A DNA stretch of 64,000 bases from JAJFJD01 sp965228695 (GCA_965228695.1 CBDDIB010000002.1:1798001-1862000), one strand, 5' to 3'. Shown: positions 43,187 through 53,552, counted from the stretch's first letter. Notes: generated by a model from the letters alone, not told the origin. A program made the numbers and translations.

Positions 43187-44578
43187 ATGAATGGACTCGA
43201 TGGCGTAACACCGTCGCAACAAAATCGCATTCTCACCACCAGCACGCTCGCGTTCACCGTGTGCTTCGCCGTTTGGACGATTTTCTCGATCATCGGCGTT
43301 AAGATTAAGCAGGATCTTGGCCTGAACGATACCCAGTTCGGAATCCTGGTGGCGACGCCGATCCTGACGGGTTCGCTGAGTCGGATTTTCCTCGGCATCT
43401 GGACCGATCAGTATGGCGGGCGCGTCGTCTACACCGCGGTGATGGCATTGACCGCCGTCGCCGTGTGGATGCTTTCGACGGTAACGACCTACGAGATGTT
43501 CCTCGTTGCGGCGCTCGGCGTCGGCCTCGCCGGCGGCTCCTTCGCCGTTGGCATCGCTTACGTCTCGCGGTGGTACGAGAAGGAACGGCAAGGGACCGCC
43601 CTCGGCATCTTCGGGATGGGCAATGTCGGCGCCGCGGTCACGAATTTCGGCGCGCCCTTCCTGCTGGTTGCGCTTGGATGGGAAGCCACGGCGCAGGTCT
43701 ATGCAGTGATTCTGCTGATTACGGCGGTACTGTTCTTCCTTACAACGAAGGAGGACCCGGTCACCGCCGAGCGCAAGGCGAAAGGTGAAAAACCCGCGTC
43801 GGCCTTCATGCAGCTTACGCCGCTGAAGAAACTGCAGGTCTGGCGTTTCTCCCTCTATTACTTCTTCGTGTTCGGCGCGTTCGTCGCGCTGGCGCTTTGG
43901 TTGCCGCGCTACTATGTCGGCGTCTACGGATTGGACATCAAGACCGCCGGCATGTTGGCGGCCGCATACGCTCTGCCCGGCAGTATCTTCCGCGCGATGG
44001 GCGGCTACATGTCGGACCGGTACGGCGCGCGGGCGGTGATGTACTGGACCTTTTTCGCCTCGGTCGTCATCTGCTTCTTCCTGAGCTACCCGGCGACGGA
44101 TTACACGATCCAGGGCATCGAAGGGCCGATCACTTTCAACCTCACGATCAGTCTGCCGGTCTTCGTGGCGCTGACCGTGGCGTTGGGTTTCTTCATGTCG
44201 CTCGGCAAGGCAGCCGTCTACAAGCATATTCCGGTCTATTACCCGGGCCACGTCGGGTCGGTCGGCGGTCTCGTCGGCATGATCGGCGGGTTGGGCGGCT
44301 TCTTCCTGCCGATCAGCTTCGGAATCATGAACGACCTGATCGGCGTCTGGACAAGCTGTTTCATGCTGCTGTTCGCGCTGGTCGGCATCGCGCTCCTGTG
44401 GATGCACTTCGCGATCCAGCGCATGGAACGCAAGGCCACGGCCGAGCAGCTGGCCGGTCTGCCGGAATTCCCGGAGATGGCCGAAATCCACGAAGCCCAC
44501 CACGCAGAGGCCGAGGGAAGTGCGCGCAAGCGGCGCACTTCTCCCTCCGCCGGCTCTTCCACGCAAGCGGCCCATTGA
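43187..44578 (+). CDS. narK: Nitrate/nitrite transporter, NarK1 type (MFS)
   Basis: 463 aa from ATG 43187, preceded by GGAGGGGAAAC. Twelve membrane helices of the NNP family; GVGLAGGSFAVGIAYVSRWYEKERQGTALGIFGMGNVGAAVTNFGAP and the second signature GLVGMIGGLGGFFLPISFG are the nitrate signatures. The NarK1 group usually imports nitrate with protons. First gene of the nar operon; narK2 follows after 11 bp. Confidence 0.93.
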   Translation: MNGLDGVTPSQQNRILTTSTLAFTVCFAVWTIFSIIGVKIKQDLGLNDTQFGILVATPILTGSLSRIFLGIWTDQYGGRVVYTAVMALTAVAVWMLSTVTTYEMFLVAALGVGLAGGSFAVGIAYVSRWYEKERQGTALGIFGMGNVGAAVTNFGAPFLLVALGWEATAQVYAVILLITAVLFFLTTKEDPVTAERKAKGEKPASAFMQLTPLKKLQVWRFSLYYFFVFGAFVALALWLPRYYVGVYGLDIKTAGMLAAAYALPGSIFRAMGGYMSDRYGARAVMYWTFFASVVICFFLSYPATDYTIQGIEGPITFNLTISLPVFVALTVALGFFMSLGKAAVYKHIPVYYPGHVGSVGGLVGMIGGLGGFFLPISFGIMNDLIGVWTSCFMLLFALVGIALLWMHFAIQRMERKATAEQLAGLPEFPEMAEIHEAHHAEAEGSARKRRTSPSAGSSTQAAH

Positions 44579-44589
44579 GGAGTTGATCC

Positions 44590-45981
44590 ATGACAGTCCA
44601 AGAAACGTCTCCCCGAAAGGGTCACACGCTCGTCGATTGGCGGCCGGACGAACCGGCATTCTGGCAAGCGTTCGGACGCAAGATCGCGTCCAAAAATCTC
44701 TGGATTTCGATCCCTTGCCTGCTGTTGGCCTTCTCGGTCTGGCTGGTGTGGAGCGTGGTCGTGGCCAAGTTGCCGGCGATCGGTTTCACCTACACCACGG
44801 ATCAGTTGTTCTGGCTCGCCGCATTGCCCGGGCTGTCGGGCGCGACGCTGCGGATCTTCTATTCCTTCATGGTGCCGATCTTCGGGGGCCGGCTTTGGAC
44901 CGCATTATCGACGGCATCGTTGTTGATCCCGGCGGTCGGTATCGGCTTCGCGGTGCAGGATCCCGAGACGCCCTATGTCATGTTCCTGGGACTCGCGCTG
45001 CTGTGCGGGCTCGGCGGCGGCAACTTCGCGTCGTCGATGGCCAATATCAGCTTTTTCTATCCCAAGACGGAGAAAGGCAACGCGCTCGCGCTCAACGCCG
45101 GTCTCGGCAACGCCGGGGTCAGCGTCATGCAGTTCGTGGTGCCGCTGGTCATCACCGCCGGCGTCTTCGGGGCGATCGGCGGGGAACCGCAGGTCACGTC
45201 GACGGGCGCGAAACTGTGGCTGCAAAATGCCGGCTTCGTCTGGGTGCCGTTCCTGGTGATCACCTCGGTTGCGGCTTGGTTCGGCATGGACAATATCGAG
45301 AGCGCGCGGGCGTCCTTCAAGGAACAGTCCGTCATTTTCCAGCGCAAGCATAACTGGATCATGTGCGTGCTCTACACCGGCACCTTCGGATCCTTCATCG
45401 GCTATTCCGCGGGATTTCCGTTGCTGGCCAAGACCCAATTCCCGGACGTTAACTCGCTGCAATTCGTATTCCTGGGACCGCTGATCGGCGCGCTCAGCCG
45501 TGCGGCGACGGGCTGGGTGTCCGACAAATATGGCGGCGGCCGGGTCACCTTCTGGACCTTCCTCGTCATGATCGGGGCGGTCGCGGGCGTGCTGTTTTTC
45601 CTCGGCATCAAGTCAACGCCGGGCGCGTTCTGGGGATTCTTCGCGATGTTCATGGTGCTGTTCTTCGCGACGGGCGTGGGCAACGCATCCACCTTCCAGA
45701 TGATCCCATCGATCATGCGGCAGGAAGTGAAACGCCTGATGCCGAGCCTCGACGATACGCAATTCGTGCGGCAGGCGGAGCGGGAATCGGCGGCGATCAT
45801 CGCCTTCACCTCGGCGATCGCGGCATATGGCGCGTTCTTCATCCCCAAGGCTTATGGCACGTCGATCACGCTGACTGGCGGACCCGAACTCGCCCTTTAC
45901 ACCTTCATGGCGTTCTACGGCCTGTGCGTTGCCGTGACGTGGGTCTACTACACGCGTCGCAACGCTCCGATTCCTTGTTAG
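44590..45981 (+). CDS. narK: Nitrate/nitrite antiporter, NarK2 type (MFS)
   Basis: 463 aa, ATG 44590 after GAGGAG. NNP-family protein of the nitrate/nitrite-exchange group: N-terminal WRPDEPAFWQAFGRKIASKNLWIS, and nitrate signature GLGGGNFASSMANISFFYPKTEKGNALALNAGLGNAGVS. It differs clearly from the preceding transporter, so this is the NarK1+NarK2 pairing seen fused in some denitrifiers but here as two genes. It would export nitrite made by NarG. narG starts 27 bp later. Confidence 0.94.
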   Translation: MTVQETSPRKGHTLVDWRPDEPAFWQAFGRKIASKNLWISIPCLLLAFSVWLVWSVVVAKLPAIGFTYTTDQLFWLAALPGLSGATLRIFYSFMVPIFGGRLWTALSTASLLIPAVGIGFAVQDPETPYVMFLGLALLCGLGGGNFASSMANISFFYPKTEKGNALALNAGLGNAGVSVMQFVVPLVITAGVFGAIGGEPQVTSTGAKLWLQNAGFVWVPFLVITSVAAWFGMDNIESARASFKEQSVIFQRKHNWIMCVLYTGTFGSFIGYSAGFPLLAKTQFPDVNSLQFVFLGPLIGALSRAATGWVSDKYGGGRVTFWTFLVMIGAVAGVLFFLGIKSTPGAFWGFFAMFMVLFFATGVGNASTFQMIPSIMRQEVKRLMPSLDDTQFVRQAERESAAIIAFTSAIAAYGAFFIPKAYGTSITLTGGPELALYTFMAFYGLCVAVTWVYYTRRNAPIPC

Positions 45982-46008
45982 CTCGACGATCATCAGAGGA
46001 AACTTGAG

Positions 46009-49000
46009 ATGAGCCACTTACTCGACAGGCTGAACTTTTTTTCGCAGAAGAACGTCGGCGAATTCGCGGACGGCCATGGCGTCACCACCCGCGAGGACCG
46101 TAAATGGGAGGATGGCTATCGCCAACGCTGGCAGCACGACAAGATCGTGCGCTCAACCCATGGCGTGAACTGCACCGGGTCGTGTTCCTGGAAGATTTAT
46201 GTGAAAGGTGGGATCGTCACGTGGGAAACCCAGCAGACCGACTATCCGCGGACGCGTCCGGACCTGCCGAACCACGAGCCGCGCGGGTGTTCCCGCGGCG
46301 CCAGCTATAGCTGGTATCTCTATTCCGGCAACCGGGTGAAGTATCCGCTGGCGCGGTCACGGTTGGTGAAGCTCTGGCGAGAGGCGCGGGCGACGCTGTC
46401 GCCGGTCGCCGCATGGGCGTCGATCGTCGAGGATCCGGCGAAACGCGCCTCCTACACCAAGAAGCGCGGCCATGGCGGGTTCGTCCGGTCGACCTGGGAC
46501 GAGGTCAACGAGATTATCGCGTCGGCGAACGCTTACACCGCGAAGACCTACGGTCCCGACCGGGTCATCGGGTTCTCCCCGATACCGGCGATGTCGATGG
46601 TCTCCTACGCCGCCGGCTCGCGGTACCTGTCGCTGATGGGCGGCGTGTGCATGTCCTTCTACGACTGGTATTGCGATCTGCCGCCGGCGTCGCCGCAGAC
46701 CTGGGGCGAACAAACCGACGTTCCGGAAAGCGCGGATTGGTACAACTCCGGCTTCCTGATTCTCTGGGGATCGAACGTCCCGCAGACGCGGACGCCGGAT
46801 GCGCATTTTTATACCGAGGCCCGCTACAAGGGCACGAAATCCGTCGTCGTCAGCCCGGACTATTCCGAAGCGGCGAAATTCAGCGATCTCTGGCTCCATC
46901 CGAAACAAGGAACCGACTCCGCGCTCGCCATGGCGATGGGCCATGTCATCCTGCGCGAGTTCCACATCGATCGGCAGGCCGCCTATTTCGAGGCGTATGC
47001 GCGGCAGTACACCGACATGCCGATGTTGGTCCGCCTGGTGAAGAAGGACGGCCGTTACGTTCCGGAACGTCAGGTCCGCGCATCGGATTTCGCCGGCGAC
47101 CTGGGGCAGTCCAACAATCCCGATTGGAAGACCGTGGCGGTCGATGCGGATAGCGGCGAGATCGTCGTGCCGGCCGGATCTGTCGGCTTCCGCTGGGGCG
47201 AGCAGGGCAAGTGGAACCTCGAAGAGAAGGATGCCGGCGGCAAGGACACAAACCTCCAGCTTACGCTGATCATGGACGAGGACCGGGATGATGTGGTCGA
47301 AGTCGGTTTCCCCTATTTCGGCAATCGCGAGCACGATCACTTCGCCGGCACCGACCATCCGGATGTGCTGCTCCGCAACGTGCCGGTCAAGTCGGTCGCG
47401 TTGAAAGACGGCGAGGCGCTGGTCGCGACGGTGTTCGATCTGTTCGTCGCCAACTACGGCCTCGACCGGGGCCTGGGCGGGGAGCATGTGGCGAAGAGCT
47501 ACGACGACAACGCGCCGTATACGCCCGCTTGGGCGGAAGCGATCACGGGCGTGCCGGCACGGCAGATCGTGACCGTCGCCCGCGAATTCGCCGACAACGC
47601 GGAAAAGACCAACGGAAAATCGATGGTCATCCTCGGCGCCGGTTTGAACCACTGGTATCACATGGACATGAACTACCGGGGGATCATCAATCTCCTGGTG
47701 ATGTGCGGCTGCGTCGGCCAGTCGGGCGGCGGCTGGTCGCACTATGTGGGGCAGGAAAAGCTGCGCCCGCAGACCGGATGGCTGCCGTTGGCCTTTGGCC
47801 TGGATTGGAATCGGCCGCCGCGGCAAATGAATTCTACGTCCTTCTGGTACGCCCATACGGATCAGTGGCGTTACGAAACCCTCGGCGTCGACGAGATCCT
47901 ATCGCCGACCGCGCCGGAAGGGCCCTGGGACGGCTCGTTGATCGACTACAACATCCGGGCCGAGCGCATGGGTTGGCTGCCGTCCGCGCCGCAGCTCGAG
48001 GGCAACCCGTTGGAAATCGCGGCGCGCGCGGGCGAGGCCGGCAAGGACCCGAAGGATTATGTCGTCGACGGTCTGAAGTCCGGCGATCTCCGAATGTCCT
48101 GCGAAGACCCGGACAATCCGGCGAACTGGCCGCGCAATCTGTTCGTCTGGCGGTCCAACCTGCTCGGCAGTTCGGGCAAGGGCCACGAGTACTTCCTGAA
48201 GCATTTGCTCGGCACGTCGCACGGCGTGATGGGGACCGACCTTGGCGAGCAGGGCGGCGCGAAGCCGGAGGAAGTCGATTGGCACGACGACGCGCCGGAA
48301 GGAAAGCTGGACCTGCTGGTCACGCTCGATTTCCGGATGTCCACCACATGCGTCTACTCCGACATCGTGCTGCCAACGGCGACCTGGTACGAAAAGAACG
48401 ATCTCAACACATCCGACATGCACCCCTTCATCCACCCGCTGTCCGGCGCGGTGGACCCTGTATGGGAGTGCCGGTCGGACTGGGACATATACAAGGGAAT
48501 CGCCAAATCGTTTTCCGAGGTGGCCCCGGAGGTGCTGGGGGTCGAGAAGGACGTCGTACTGGTGCCGATTCTGCACGACACGCCGGCCGAAATCGCGCAG
48601 GCGACGGACGTGAAGGATTGGAAACGGGGCGAGATCGACCCGATCCCGGGCCAGACGATGCCGCAGATCGCCGTGGTCGAACGCGACTATCCGAACCTGT
48701 ACAAGCGTTTCACCGCGCTGGGACCGTTGATGTCGAAACTCGGCAACGGCGGTAAAGGGATCAGTTGGAATACTGAGCATGAGGTCGAAAACCTCGGGGC
48801 ACTGAACGGCGTGGTGACCGAGGACGGCCCGACCAAGGGCATGCCGCGAATCGAGTCCGACATCGACGCGACCGAGGTGATCCTGATGTTGGCGCCGGAG
48901 ACCAACGGCGAGGTCGCGGTCAAGGCGTGGGAAGCGCTGTCGAAGAATACCGGCCGCGATCACACGCATCTTGCCATGCCGAAGGAAGACGAGAAGATCC

Positions 49001-49755
49001 GGTTCCGCGATGTGGTCGCGCAACCGCGGAAGATCATCTCCTCGCCGACTTGGTCCGGGTTGGAGTCCGAAAAGGTCTGCTACAACGCCGGCTACACGAA
49101 TGTGCACGAGCGCATACCGTGGCGCACGCTGACGGGACGGCAGCAGCTCTATCAGGATCATCTGTGGATGCGCGCTTTCGGCGAAGGCTTCTGCGTTTAT
49201 CGTCCGCCGGTCGATCTCAAGACCGTCAAGCCGATCATCGACGAGAAGCCGAACGGTCAGCCGCAGGTGGTGTTGAACTTCATCACGCCGCATCAGAAGT
49301 GGGGCATTCACTCCACCTACTCCGACAACCTGCTGATGCTCACGCTCAACCGCGGCGGGCCGGTCGTTTGGATTTCAGAGGTCGACGCCGCCAAGGCCGG
49401 CATCGAGGATAACGATTGGGTCGAAGCCTACAACGTCAACGGCGCCCTGACGGCGCGGGCGGTCGTCTCGCAGCGCATGAAGGAAGGCACGATCTACATG
49501 TATCACGCGCAGGAGAAGGTCATTAACACGCCGGGCTCGGAAACGACCGGGCACCGCGGCGGTATCCACAATTCCGTCACACGGGCGATCGTCAAGCCGA
49601 CGCATATGATCGGCGGGTATGCCCAACAGTCCTACGGCTTCAACTACTACGGAACGGTTGGCTCCAACCGCGACGAGTTCGTCATCGTCCGGAAGATGGA
49701 GAAGGTCGACTGGCTCGAGCGGCCCATGCCTCAGGATAAGGAGACGGTGCAATGA
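46009..49755 (+). CDS. narG: Respiratory nitrate reductase alpha (molybdopterin) subunit
   Basis: 1248 aa, the usual NarG length. N-terminal RSTHGVNCTGSCSWKIYVKG supplies the His/Cys ligands of the FS0 cluster; YPRTRPDLPNHEPRGCSRGASYSWYLYSGNRVKYP and VSPDYSEAAKFSDLWLHPKQGTDSAL are molybdo-bis-MGD binding blocks. No Tat signal, so the active site faces the cytoplasm. Nitrate to nitrite with quinol electrons via NarI and NarH. ATGA overlap with narH. Confidence 0.98.
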   Translation: MSHLLDRLNFFSQKNVGEFADGHGVTTREDRKWEDGYRQRWQHDKIVRSTHGVNCTGSCSWKIYVKGGIVTWETQQTDYPRTRPDLPNHEPRGCSRGASYSWYLYSGNRVKYPLARSRLVKLWREARATLSPVAAWASIVEDPAKRASYTKKRGHGGFVRSTWDEVNEIIASANAYTAKTYGPDRVIGFSPIPAMSMVSYAAGSRYLSLMGGVCMSFYDWYCDLPPASPQTWGEQTDVPESADWYNSGFLILWGSNVPQTRTPDAHFYTEARYKGTKSVVVSPDYSEAAKFSDLWLHPKQGTDSALAMAMGHVILREFHIDRQAAYFEAYARQYTDMPMLVRLVKKDGRYVPERQVRASDFAGDLGQSNNPDWKTVAVDADSGEIVVPAGSVGFRWGEQGKWNLEEKDAGGKDTNLQLTLIMDEDRDDVVEVGFPYFGNREHDHFAGTDHPDVLLRNVPVKSVALKDGEALVATVFDLFVANYGLDRGLGGEHVAKSYDDNAPYTPAWAEAITGVPARQIVTVAREFADNAEKTNGKSMVILGAGLNHWYHMDMNYRGIINLLVMCGCVGQSGGGWSHYVGQEKLRPQTGWLPLAFGLDWNRPPRQMNSTSFWYAHTDQWRYETLGVDEILSPTAPEGPWDGSLIDYNIRAERMGWLPSAPQLEGNPLEIAARAGEAGKDPKDYVVDGLKSGDLRMSCEDPDNPANWPRNLFVWRSNLLGSSGKGHEYFLKHLLGTSHGVMGTDLGEQGGAKPEEVDWHDDAPEGKLDLLVTLDFRMSTTCVYSDIVLPTATWYEKNDLNTSDMHPFIHPLSGAVDPVWECRSDWDIYKGIAKSFSEVAPEVLGVEKDVVLVPILHDTPAEIAQATDVKDWKRGEIDPIPGQTMPQIAVVERDYPNLYKRFTALGPLMSKLGNGGKGISWNTEHEVENLGALNGVVTEDGPTKGMPRIESDIDATEVILMLAPETNGEVAVKAWEALSKNTGRDHTHLAMPKEDEKIRFRDVVAQPRKIISSPTWSGLESEKVCYNAGYTNVHERIPWRTLTGRQQLYQDHLWMRAFGEGFCVYRPPVDLKTVKPIIDEKPNGQPQVVLNFITPHQKWGIHSTYSDNLLMLTLNRGGPVVWISEVDAAKAGIEDNDWVEAYNVNGALTARAVVSQRMKEGTIYMYHAQEKVINTPGSETTGHRGGIHNSVTRAIVKPTHMIGGYAQQSYGFNYYGTVGSNRDEFVIVRKMEKVDWLERPMPQDKETVQ

Positions 49756-51281
49756 AAATACGCGCGCAAATCGGCATGGTGCTGAACCTCGATAAATGCA
49801 TCGGTTGTCACACCTGTTCGGTGACCTGCAAGAACGTCTGGACCAGTCGCGAAGGCATGGAATACGCGTGGTTCAACAATGTCGAAACCAAGCCCGGCGT
49901 CGGGTATCCCAAGGAATGGGAGAACCAGAAGCGTTGGAACGGCGGATGGGAGCGGACCGGCAACGGCCGCATCCGGCCCAAGATGGGTCCTAAGTGGCGC
50001 ATCCTGGCGAAGATCTTCGCCAATCCGGACCTGCCGGAAATCGACGACTATTACGAACCGTTCACCTTCGATTACGAGCATCTCCAGAAGGCGCCGGAAC
50101 TGGAGGCGACGCCGACGGCACGGCCACGGTCGCTGATCACCGGCGAGCGGATGGAGAAGATCGAATGGGGGCCAAACTGGGAGGAAATCCTCGGCGGCGA
50201 ATTCTCCAAACGGTCGAAGGACTACAATTTCGAGGGCATCGAGAAGGAAATCTACGGCGCCTTCGAGAACACCTTCATGATGTATCTGCCGCGGCTGTGC
50301 GAACACTGTCTGAACCCGACCTGCGTCGCGGCCTGTCCGTCCGGCGCGATTTACAAACGGGAAGAAGACGGCATCGTCCTGATCGATCAGGAGAAATGCC
50401 GCGGATGGCGCATGTGCGTGTCGGGCTGTCCCTACAAGAAGATCTATTACAACTGGTCGACCGGCAAATCCGAGAAATGCATCCTGTGTTATCCGCGTCT
50501 CGAGGTCGGCCAGCCGACCGTGTGCTCGGAAACCTGCGTCGGGCGGATCCGCTATCTCGGCGTGATGCTCTACGATGCGGACCGCATCGAAGAGGCGGCA
50601 TCCGAGGCCGATCCCCAGAACCTGTATGACGCACAGCTCGATATCTTCCTGAATCCGCATGACCCGGCGGTGATCGAACAGGCAAAGGCGGACGGCGTTC
50701 CGGACGCCTGGCTCGACGCGGCGCAGAAGTCGCCGGTCTACAAAATGGCGATGGACTGGAAGGTCGCATTCCCGCTGCATCCGGAATACCGCACGCTGCC
50801 GATGGTTTGGTACGTGCCGCCGCTGTCACCGATCCAATCGGCCGCGGAGGCCGGCAAGATCGGCGTGGAACGCGACATTCCCGATGTGCGCTCGTTGCGT
50901 ATCCCCGTGCGCTATCTGGCCAATATGCTGACGGCCGGTAAGGAAGAGCCGATCGTCCAAGGGCTCGAACGTATGCTCGCGATGCGTGGGTACATGCGCT
51001 CGAAGACGATCGAGGGCGTGGTCGACGAAGCCATCGCCGGTCAGGTCGGGCTCACGCCGGGCCAGATCGAGGACATGTACCACGTGATGGCGATCGCCAA
51101 CTACGAGGATCGCTTCGTAATTCCGACGTCGCACCGAGAGGCCGGCGAGGACGCTTACGACCTCAGGGGCTCCTGCGGGTTCTCCTTCGGTAATGGCTGC
51201 TCGGACGGTATGAGCGAAACCAACCTCTTCGGAAAACCGAAACGCAAGAAGTCGGTCCAAACGCCGACGGAGGCGTTCTGA
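49752..51281 (+). CDS. narH: Respiratory nitrate reductase beta (iron-sulfur) subunit
   Basis: 509 aa. Four cysteine groups: CIGCHTCSVTCKNVW near the N-terminus, CEHCLNPTCVAACPSGA, CRGWRMCVSGCPYKK (Trp in place of one Cys, the [3Fe-4S] site), and CILCYPRLEVGQPTVCSETCVGR. It relays electrons from NarI haems to NarG. Overlaps narG by 4 bp and narJ by 1 bp, so translation is coupled. Confidence 0.98.
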   Translation: MKIRAQIGMVLNLDKCIGCHTCSVTCKNVWTSREGMEYAWFNNVETKPGVGYPKEWENQKRWNGGWERTGNGRIRPKMGPKWRILAKIFANPDLPEIDDYYEPFTFDYEHLQKAPELEATPTARPRSLITGERMEKIEWGPNWEEILGGEFSKRSKDYNFEGIEKEIYGAFENTFMMYLPRLCEHCLNPTCVAACPSGAIYKREEDGIVLIDQEKCRGWRMCVSGCPYKKIYYNWSTGKSEKCILCYPRLEVGQPTVCSETCVGRIRYLGVMLYDADRIEEAASEADPQNLYDAQLDIFLNPHDPAVIEQAKADGVPDAWLDAAQKSPVYKMAMDWKVAFPLHPEYRTLPMVWYVPPLSPIQSAAEAGKIGVERDIPDVRSLRIPVRYLANMLTAGKEEPIVQGLERMLAMRGYMRSKTIEGVVDEAIAGQVGLTPGQIEDMYHVMAIANYEDRFVIPTSHREAGEDAYDLRGSCGFSFGNGCSDGMSETNLFGKPKRKKSVQTPTEAF

Positions 51282-51991
51282 TGGCGCAGACGTTCAAAGT
51301 TCTCTCGATCCTGCTGGATTATCCGACGCGGGACGTTCAAGAGGCCGCACCCGACCTTCGCCGCATCGTCGAGGACGAAGGACTCGTCCCCGCACGGTTG
51401 CGGCCGGATTTGGTTCGGCTGATCGATGATCTGGCCACGCGCGATCTGTTCGATGCGCAGGAACGGTATGTTCTGCTGTTCGACCGCACGCGGTCGCTGT
51501 CGCTCTACCTCTTTGAGCATATCCATGGCGAGAGCCGCGACCGCGGACAGGCGATGGTCGACTTGATGGCACTGTACGAACAGCACGGCCTGTCGATCGG
51601 CGCCAAGGAATTGCCGGACTATCTGCCGCTCTTCCTGGAATTCCTGTCGACCCTGCCGATCGATCAGGCGGGCGAATTGCTGGCCGAACCGATGCATATC
51701 CTGGAAGCGTTGGCGGAACGGCATCGCAAGCGGAAAAGCGCCTACGCCGTTGTGTTCCGTGTCCTCGTGGATCTTGCGGCGGGAAAAGCCGACCCGGATG
51801 CGGTGGCGGCGCTACTGGACGATCCGGAAGATGATCCGAACGATCTGGAGGCGCTCGACCGCATCTGGGAAGAGGAAGCCGTGACCTTCGGTCCCGGGGC
51901 CGGCGGCGCCGTTGCGCCCGACGGTTCTTGCCCTGCCACGCGCGAAATTCTGCATCGCATGGATGCGCCGACTCACATTACCGACTCTTGA
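51281..51991 (+). CDS. narJ: Nitrate reductase assembly chaperone NarJ
   Basis: 236 aa, helical TorD-type chaperone: FKVLSILLDYPTRDVQEAAPDLRRIV, LFEHIHGESRDRGQAMVDLMALYEQHG, and ELPDYLPLFLEFLSTLP are NarJ signatures. It inserts the molybdenum cofactor and holds NarGH for membrane docking. Start overlaps narH stop (TGATG). The C-terminus is acidic, with an Ala/Gly-rich end. Confidence 0.96.
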   Translation: MAQTFKVLSILLDYPTRDVQEAAPDLRRIVEDEGLVPARLRPDLVRLIDDLATRDLFDAQERYVLLFDRTRSLSLYLFEHIHGESRDRGQAMVDLMALYEQHGLSIGAKELPDYLPLFLEFLSTLPIDQAGELLAEPMHILEALAERHRKRKSAYAVVFRVLVDLAAGKADPDAVAALLDDPEDDPNDLEALDRIWEEEAVTFGPGAGGAVAPDGSCPATREILHRMDAPTHITDS

Positions 51992-52003
51992 GGAGACCGG
52001 AAG

Positions 52004-52732
52004 ATGGCTGAATATCTCAACACGCTCGTCTTCGGGTATTACCCGTATATCGCGCTTGCCGTACTCGTCGTGGGATCGGTGATCCGGTATGACCGCGAAC
52101 CCTATACCTGGCGCTCGGGTTCGAGCCAGCTGCTGCGGCGAAAGCAACTCATGTGGGGCTCGGTGCTGTTCCACCTGGGCGTGCTGATCGTGTTTTTCGG
52201 ACACTTGGTCGGATTGCTGACGCCGATCGAGATCTTCGACGCGATGGGCATATCGCACGGCTTCAAGCAAATCATGGCGATCGTCATCGGCGGCGTCGCG
52301 GGGTTGATGGCCCTGTTGGGCGCGACCTTGCTGGTGCACCGCCGTTTGTTCGATGCCCGTGTCCGGTCAACGTCGACCTTCAGCGACAACGCGGTCATCC
52401 TCATCCTGTGGTTCCAGTTGGCGCTCGGCCTCGCGACGATCCCATTGTCGCTCGGCCATCTGGATGGCGGCGAGATGGTCAAGTTCATGACATGGGCGCA
52501 GGGTATTTTCACCTTCGATCCGGGCGCGGCAGCGTATGTGGCCGATGTCCACCCGGTATTCAAACTCCACCTCTTCCTGGGGTTGACGATCTTCCTGCTC
52601 TTCCCGTTCACCCGCCTCGTGCACATGCTGAGCGCGCCGGTGCGGTATCTGTGGCGGCCAGGGTATCAGGTCGTTCGGTCGAAACGATCTACACAGGGCC
52701 GGGCGCCGTCGGTCAGCCCGGCGGCGGAGTGA
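52004..52732 (+). CDS. narI: Nitrate reductase gamma (cytochrome b) subunit
   Basis: 242 aa, five membrane helices with the His haem ligands in SVLFHLGVLIVFFGHLVG and in HLFLGLTIFLLFPFTRLVHMLS. It oxidises quinol at the periplasmic side and anchors NarGH. 12 bp after narJ; ppiC follows after 5 bp. Confidence 0.96.
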   Translation: MAEYLNTLVFGYYPYIALAVLVVGSVIRYDREPYTWRSGSSQLLRRKQLMWGSVLFHLGVLIVFFGHLVGLLTPIEIFDAMGISHGFKQIMAIVIGGVAGLMALLGATLLVHRRLFDARVRSTSTFSDNAVILILWFQLALGLATIPLSLGHLDGGEMVKFMTWAQGIFTFDPGAAAYVADVHPVFKLHLFLGLTIFLLFPFTRLVHMLSAPVRYLWRPGYQVVRSKRSTQGRAPSVSPAAE

Positions 52733-52737
52733 AGGAC

Positions 52738-53550
52738 ATGCCTGACATTCTTGTAAATGGAAAGGTGATCTCCGAAGCGGCGATAGTCGCCGAGGTGCAG
52801 AACCATCCCGCGGACGAGCCGGGTCGCGCCATCTCCGAGGCGACGGAGGCGTTGATCGTTCGCGAACTTCTGTTGCAGGAGGCGCAGGATTTGGCATTGG
52901 AGCCGATGCCTGAAACCGATGAATCGGGGCGGCGGGAAACCGACGACGATGCATTGATCCGTCAATTGTTGGAAGTCGAGATAAGTGTGCCCGTCGCCGA
53001 CGAGGACGCCTGTCGGCGGTATTTCGACAAAAATCGCAATCGGTTCCAGTCCGCCGAACTCTACGAGGCGGCGCATATCCTGTTTGCCTGCGATCCCAAA
53101 GACATCGACGGGTATGAAAAAGCGGTCGCGGCGGCGACGGAAGCGATCGCGGCGATCGAGAAAGATCCTGCGGCCTTCGCGCCGATCGCGCGTGAGCGTT
53201 CCGACTGTTCCTCGGGTAAATCCGATGGCCGCCTGGGCCAAGTTGCCCGTGGCGACACCGTGCCGGAGTTCGAGACTTTTCTCGCCGCGCTGGAAGATGG
53301 GCAACTGTGTTCCGTGCCTGTGAAAAGCCGCTACGGCGCGCATGTCCTGCGCCTAGACAAGAAGGTCCCCGGACGCAATCTGCCGTTCGATGCGGTGAAG
53401 GACCGCATCGCCGGGTACTTGCAGGAACGAAGCTGGCGGCAGGCCGTCTCGGACTACATCGAGCGCCTCGCCAGCTACGCCACGATCGGTGGCGCGGCTT
53501 CGGATGGTGAGCCGGCTGCCGAAGAGACGGCCGACCCGCACCCCGTCTAG
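52738..53550 (+). CDS. PpiC-type parvulin peptidyl-prolyl isomerase, nar-linked
   Basis: 270 aa from ATG 52738; the frame is open further upstream but only inside narI. N-terminal helical region without a signal peptide, then a parvulin domain (about 115-215; ELYEAAHILFACDPKDI, DCSSGKSDGRLGQVARGDTVPEFETFLAAL, VKSRYGAHVLRLDKK). It lies 5 bp after narI. Related NifM/PpiC proteins help fold metalloenzymes, so a cytoplasmic role in NarGHI maturation is inferred. Confidence 0.9.
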   Translation: MPDILVNGKVISEAAIVAEVQNHPADEPGRAISEATEALIVRELLLQEAQDLALEPMPETDESGRRETDDDALIRQLLEVEISVPVADEDACRRYFDKNRNRFQSAELYEAAHILFACDPKDIDGYEKAVAAATEAIAAIEKDPAAFAPIARERSDCSSGKSDGRLGQVARGDTVPEFETFLAALEDGQLCSVPVKSRYGAHVLRLDKKVPGRNLPFDAVKDRIAGYLQERSWRQAVSDYIERLASYATIGGAASDGEPAAEETADPHPV

Positions 53551-53552
53551 TC

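Noticed and set aside
43136..44659. 507-codon open frame opposite narK1
   Set aside because: Shadow of the transporter gene; low-complexity charged sequence and no ribosome site.
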